DNA of 18,399 bases from Bacillota bacterium (GTDB taxonomy: Bacteria > Bacillota > Clostridia > Clostridiales > Clostridiaceae): contig JAEZKY010000233.1 in the NCBI GenBank assembly GCA_023435985.1, positions 1 to 18,399 of the forward strand, in the 5' to 3' direction. Positions 14,912-18,399 of the stretch are shown one piece after another. The position numbers and the translations under genes are program-made. Under the pieces are notes generated by a model. That model was not told the origin of the DNA. It did not search any database and saw nothing but the letters and a program-made list of their open reading frames with translations. Positions within the stretch are counted from its first letter, which is position 1, and each line of letters starts with the position of its first letter.

Positions 14912-16492
14912 TTATATTCCCACCTCGTTCCATACTTCTGCTACTCCAGCATCAGCTTCGGCATCAGTAATAGTAAAATCTTCTATGTTTAGAGTACCAG
15001 ATTTTACCCCTACTATCTTGCTTATTCTAGCTTTATACGAAGCCCAAGCTGAACCTATTGTAAAATCAATATACGTGAATTTTTTTTCACTAATTGTGAA
15101 TCTTATATTATAATATCCAGACTCATATTGAAAGTAACTAAGTGTTTCAGTAGGACTTATAGATGAAACATCAATTACAGTCATGCTTTTATCTAATCCA
15201 TTATTTATATCTCCATATACATATAAAAATTGATAGTTATTTATATCATCATTCAAAACATAATCTCCAGCGATATTAGCTGTACCATCAAATAATGTCT
15301 TTATATCGAATCCAGCATATTGTGGTGAATAATTCATAAAATAAGTTGGTTCAAACTTTATGCAAAATAACACACCAATTTGCTTACCATGAGTTGAATT
15401 TGTTTCATCTGTCCTAGTTACTAAAGAAGAATCTATTCCAAAGCTATTGGAAGCATTAAGTGTATATATTAAACTTAAGTTACCACCATTTGATATTGTA
15501 TTCATTATATTTGATGTGAAAGCGCCAGTTGCTTTTGTTACTGTATTCCAATTATAAGCTTTATTTGTAGCACCACTATCACCAATGATATTACCAGTTA
15601 TTTTTTGCATCTGGTCATCTTTAAATTGACCAGGATTATAAGTATCATGTGATTCTATATTAAAAGTTGTGTTTTTCCCAGTACCTACTGGAACAACTTC
15701 TCTCATATCTGGCACAGCAAATGTTGTAATGCCATCTCCTCCAAAGTAACTTATGCTTCCAAATTCAGTTAAAAAATAATTTGCAAGCTTTTGATAATCA
15801 AGTATATTGTAAATTGAGCCGTCGCACACAAGATAATGTTCTGGAGCATTAATCCCCATAACTGACATTATATGACCTACTGGGGTGTCTTGTATTCCGA
15901 ACTCTTTATCAACTTGTTGTGCTGGATCTAATACAACAGTCCTTGATGCTTCCTGCACTTCTATATAGGAATGTCCATATTGAGTTGTTACAGATGTAGT
16001 TAAAGCTGATGCTCTTAAGCTTATTTCCAAATCTGTTGTAGTTTCAATAAATGCTTTTGCTGTTTGCTGCCCTATGACAATATTAGCTGTGCTACTCCCA
16101 GGAAGTCCAATAAAACTAGCAGTTGTTTCATTATAAAAAGAAAAATTAAAATATCCATTTGAATTTGATACTAATACATTTCTCGCAACACCAGTTAGAA
16201 TGTATTTCTTATTTGCTTTTAATTGTATCTTATTATTTGCAATATCTATGTTACCGTCCATTCTTGTATTAAAAGGAATTATAGTATTAACTGATGAAAT
16301 TGATGTATCAGCTGACATTCTAAATAATCCATAATCCAATTGGCTGCCTATCTCACTTCTAGCATCTATTGCTGCCATCTTTTTATCTATATCTAACTTA
16401 GTATAAAATCTAGATACAAGAGATTTACTAAAGCTAGCAAGGTATTTTTTAATGAGATTTATAATTTCTGAATTTATCTCTACCTTAGCCAT
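14912..16492 (-). CDS. Phage tail fibre with C1q-like jelly-roll and tail-collar domain
   Basis: I place the start at ATG 16492, giving 526 residues, not at ATG 16513: the latter has no ribosome binding site, whereas 16492 follows GGGGTGGGA by five bases, overlaps the upstream stop as TAATG, and aligns with the N-terminus of the 469-residue paralogue. Residues 1-40 are the shared anchor. Residues 54-182 form a C1q/TNF-like jelly-roll (YGLFRMS, IIPFNTRMDGNI, YIEVQEAS). Residues about 203-270 are a phage tail-collar domain (PVGHIMSVMG, YLVCDGS, GGDGITTFAVPDMRE), with the usual terminal strand VLFCIKF at 374-380. Residues about 398-526 are a C-terminal module shared with the upstream gene (TLFDGTANIAG, NDDINNYQFLYVYG) ending in VWNEVGI. 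Likely a trimeric fibre that contacts the host; the receptor is unknown. Confidence 0.88.
   Translation of the reverse strand: MAKVEINSEIINLIKKYLASFSKSLVSRFYTKLDIDKKMAAIDARSEIGSQLDYGLFRMSADTSISSVNTIIPFNTRMDGNIDIANNKIQLKANKKYILTGVARNVLVSNSNGYFNFSFYNETTASFIGLPGSSTANIVIGQQTAKAFIETTTDLEISLRASALTTSVTTQYGHSYIEVQEASRTVVLDPAQQVDKEFGIQDTPVGHIMSVMGINAPEHYLVCDGSIYNILDYQKLANYFLTEFGSISYFGGDGITTFAVPDMREVVPVGTGKNTTFNIESHDTYNPGQFKDDQMQKITGNIIGDSGATNKAYNWNTVTKATGAFTSNIMNTISNGGNLSLIYTLNASNSFGIDSSLVTRTDETNSTHGKQIGVLFCIKFEPTYFMNYSPQYAGFDIKTLFDGTANIAGDYVLNDDINNYQFLYVYGDINNGLDKSMTVIDVSSISPTETLSYFQYESGYYNIRFTISEKKFTYIDFTIGSAWASYKARISKIVGVKSGTLNIEDFTITDAEADAGVAEVWNEVGI
15947..16333 (-). repeat. C1q-like jelly-roll unit 3
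   Basis: Residues 54-182 of the 526-residue fibre. It matches units 1 and 2 at YG(T/M/L)F(K/R)(L/M)S, xFNTRxxGN(I)xI, a (K)xY strand and a closing I(E)V(Q)E strand, showing that one domain type was copied within and between adjacent fibre genes. Confidence 0.7.
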
Positions 16493-16506
16493 TATAGTCC
16501 CACCCC
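16492..16506 (-). promoter_or_regulatory. Ribosome binding site selecting the 16492 start
   Basis: GGGGTGGGA at 16506-16498 stands five bases before ATG 16492-16490, inside the last codons of the upstream fibre gene. Its position excludes ATG 16513 as the main start. The very similar GAGGTGGGA precedes the next gene at 14910. Confidence 0.6.
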
Positions 16507-18399
16507 ATTCCATATAGACATAATATCAGAATCTATTTCAGTATCTGTGAGTGTGAATTCATCAACACTCGTAATAACATCCTGATAAGGATTTTCGTAA
16601 TTATATCCTATGCCTTCTATTTTATGGATTTGGCAACTTATTATATTTGAACCATCTGTATAAGCACCACCTACTCTAAAATGAGTACTATCAGTAAAAC
16701 CATATAAAATAGAATAATACCATATACCACTAACTGACGTTGGAATATGACCTATAGCGTATTTATCTCCAATATTATATATTATATCTTTAACATCTAT
16801 TGTTTCAGATTTCATAACTATTTTGCTTTCACCAGCGGAATTATTACAACTAGCATATACTATTAGCTTTTCATATTTAGTAATATCATCAGTTAATGAA
16901 TAAATTCCAATAGTATTTGCACTTCCCTCAAATAGCACTGCTGAATTTATGCTATCTTTATAATAATTAAAGTAATATGGCTGAGCTATTTCTTGAATGA
17001 CTATCTGAGTATTATTTTCTACTATTGAAGAAAATGAACCGTAAATTGCATAACATTTTACTGCAACAGTACAGTTCGCTGCAGGTTCATATACAAAATC
17101 TGCTGTAGATAAATAGTTATAATCAGTATCATTAACAGCTCCATATAACACCTGAATAACAGCACCAGTTGTTGTATTATACAAAGCAAAAACTGTATTA
17201 TGGAATACACCGCTGACATTAATGCTAAATCTATATTTTTTAGTAGCCTTCAAAGATATTTCACATGTTGTAGGATTAATTGTCATATTACCATATATCA
17301 TGGTATTAAATTTAATAAGATCCCCAGCAGCCATAGTTGTTGGTGAAGAACTTAATCTAAACATACCATATTCAAAATCTTTTTTCTTTGCCTCTTCTGC
17401 TGGCTCTATAATTATACTTCTTCCGATTTCCTCTATTACTATAGAAGAAAATTCATAATTTATTGCAGTCACTCCTACGTTCCCAGAAATAACAGCATAA
17501 ATTACAGATTCATTATTTACTTCCAATGTACTTGAAGAACTTTCAAGATTTGAAAAAGCATCTCCTACAGAATTAGTCGTTCTAGGATTTACTGGGCATA
17601 TAGTTCTTGAGATATTAGTTTTCAAATCCAATACTATAATGCATGAATCCATTTGACCGTTTCCATGAACTAACAAATTATAGTCTATCTTATAGGTTCC
17701 AGGCTTTAAGGATATTTTACACATCGAATTATCTATATCAATATTTCCATTATATCTAGTGTTAAAATTTATAATAGAATTGACTGATAAGTTGTTGGTT
17801 TGTTGTGAAGAGAGTTTAAAGGTTCCATAGTATAATTTCTTGCCAATAACACTTCTATTATTTAAATCAGCAATTTCGGCCTCTATTGCAGAAGTATCAA
17901 AATCTGCTACTATCTTTTTCCCATCAAATAAAGGATTATCATTTTCATCTACACTAAATTTATCTAACACCTCACGATTGCCATGAATTGCTAAGGTCTT
18001 AACTTCTTTAAATTCATTTACATCTATTTCTTCTTTATAAAGAGGTATTACTGTATCATTATCCTTAATATAAAATATTTTATTTGTATATTCATTAAAT
18101 ACAATCTTATCTGTCCCTATAACTGAAGCTATATTTTTTGTAGTATCTATTGCCCATTTGCCATTATTTTTTATCCATACATCCCCAGTTCTTATATCAA
18201 TTATATTATTGTCATTTCCTAAAAAAGCATTACTTTCATAGAACAATACATCTGTAAACATTGATTTATTTTGTGAATAACATGAATAGCCATATGCGCA
18301 TGGATTTTTAAATATATCAAATTTACTATCGCTATTTAAATCAAGTGTAAGTTTTGAGCTTTCATCTATTTCAGTAGAATTAAATGGACTAGCATATGC
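16492..18399 (-). CDS. Phage tail fibre with two C1q-like jelly-roll domains, N-terminus beyond the right edge
   Basis: The frame stays open from the right edge to the stop at 16492, giving 635 residues. The first internal ATG at 18261 has no ribosome binding site and 46 more in-frame codons precede it, so the true start lies outside. Counting from that ATG: residues about 22-75 carry the phage linker type DIRTGDVWIKNNGKW with TNKIFYIKD; 88-117 carry HGNREVLDKFSVDEN with LFDGKKI; 145-280 and 298-426 are two C1q/TNF-like jelly-rolls (YYGTFKLS, NFNTRYNGNI; EYGMFRLS, KFNTMIYGNM); 441-589 is the C-terminal module shared with the next gene (VLFEGSANTIG, TDDITKYEKLIVY) ending IWNGVGL. Likely a trimeric host-binding fibre; the ligand is unknown. 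Confidence 0.88.
   Translation of the reverse strand, partial: AYASPFNSTEIDESSKLTLDLNSDSKFDIFKNPCAYGYSCYSQNKSMFTDVLFYESNAFLGNDNNIIDIRTGDVWIKNNGKWAIDTTKNIASVIGTDKIVFNEYTNKIFYIKDNDTVIPLYKEEIDVNEFKEVKTLAIHGNREVLDKFSVDENDNPLFDGKKIVADFDTSAIEAEIADLNNRSVIGKKLYYGTFKLSSQQTNNLSVNSIINFNTRYNGNIDIDNSMCKISLKPGTYKIDYNLLVHGNGQMDSCIIVLDLKTNISRTICPVNPRTTNSVGDAFSNLESSSSTLEVNNESVIYAVISGNVGVTAINYEFSSIVIEEIGRSIIIEPAEEAKKKDFEYGMFRLSSSPTTMAAGDLIKFNTMIYGNMTINPTTCEISLKATKKYRFSINVSGVFHNTVFALYNTTTGAVIQVLYGAVNDTDYNYLSTADFVYEPAANCTVAVKCYAIYGSFSSIVENNTQIVIQEIAQPYYFNYYKDSINSAVLFEGSANTIGIYSLTDDITKYEKLIVYASCNNSAGESKIVMKSETIDVKDIIYNIGDKYAIGHIPTSVSGIWYYSILYGFTDSTHFRVGGAYTDGSNIISCQIHKIEGIGYNYENPYQDVITSVDEFTLTDTEIDSDIMSIWNGVGL
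16984..17370 (-). repeat. C1q-like jelly-roll unit 2
   Basis: Second unit of the right-edge fibre. It opens EYGMFRLSS and closes near TQIVIQEIA. It is followed by the shared C-terminal module, as unit 3 eventually is in the next gene, but without a collar domain in between. Confidence 0.7.
17422..17829 (-). repeat. C1q-like jelly-roll unit 1
   Basis: First unit of the right-edge fibre, opening YYGTFKLSS and closing near FSSIVIEEIG. The joint to unit 2 (RSIIIEPAEEAKKKDF) resembles the joint after unit 3 (RTVVLDPAQQVDKEFG), so the linker was copied with the domain. Confidence 0.7.

Noticed and set aside
16493..16513. ATG 16513 as start of the collar-domain fibre
   Set aside because: No ribosome binding site precedes it, and the extra seven residues are absent from the paralogous N-terminus.
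18318..18342. DLNSDSKFD in the right-edge fibre looks like a calcium-binding or dockerin loop
   Set aside because: Only one partial loop is present, with no second loop and no glycine at the expected position.

Overview
The window is a block of virion structure and lysis genes from a phage or prophage of a low-GC Firmicute, most likely a Clostridium. The reasons are the AT-rich sequence, the strong AGGAGG-type ribosome binding sites, the recurring clostridial phage tail modules, and an endolysin that pairs a GH25 lysozyme with choline-binding repeats. Every credible gene lies on the minus strand, so transcription runs from the right edge to the left edge. No integrase, portal, terminase, attachment site, tRNA or CRISPR is visible, so the sequence does not show whether this is an integrated prophage or a free phage.

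Right block (18399 to 9351): five tightly packed tail-fibre or receptor-binding genes, with stop and start codons overlapping by one base or separated by one or two bases. In reading order they are: a fibre with two C1q/TNF-like jelly-roll domains (its start lies outside the window); a fibre with one jelly-roll domain and a phage tail-collar domain; a fibre with a periodic cysteine motif; a 795-residue protein with three GWRRYD beta-sandwich repeats and a discoidin domain inserted into a lectin-like module; and a 587-residue protein with a LamG-type domain followed by the same lectin-like module without the insertion. The domains are shuffled between these genes, as expected for a host-recognition cluster.

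Middle block (9350 to 6360): a 540-base stretch with a 20-bp-stem terminator hairpin and the frameshifted remains of a small protein, then a small coiled-coil tail protein, a second hairpin, an LL-H-type holin candidate, the endolysin, and a leader with a weak candidate promoter, two hairpins and a T-tract directly before the next gene.

Left block (6358 to 1): three large virion proteins of 727, 601 and at least 785 residues. They share one architecture: a helical N-terminus, a galactose-binding-like beta-sandwich, and a second beta module starting near a conserved SK pair. The third runs off the left edge. Large virion genes after the lysis cassette are an uncommon order and suggest a larger phage or a rearranged module. 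I found no defence, metabolic or clearly new enzymatic system. The most interesting points are the domain shuffling and nested insertion in the adhesins, the conserved-flank and divergent-core pattern of their lectin-like modules, and the attenuator-like leader after the lysin.
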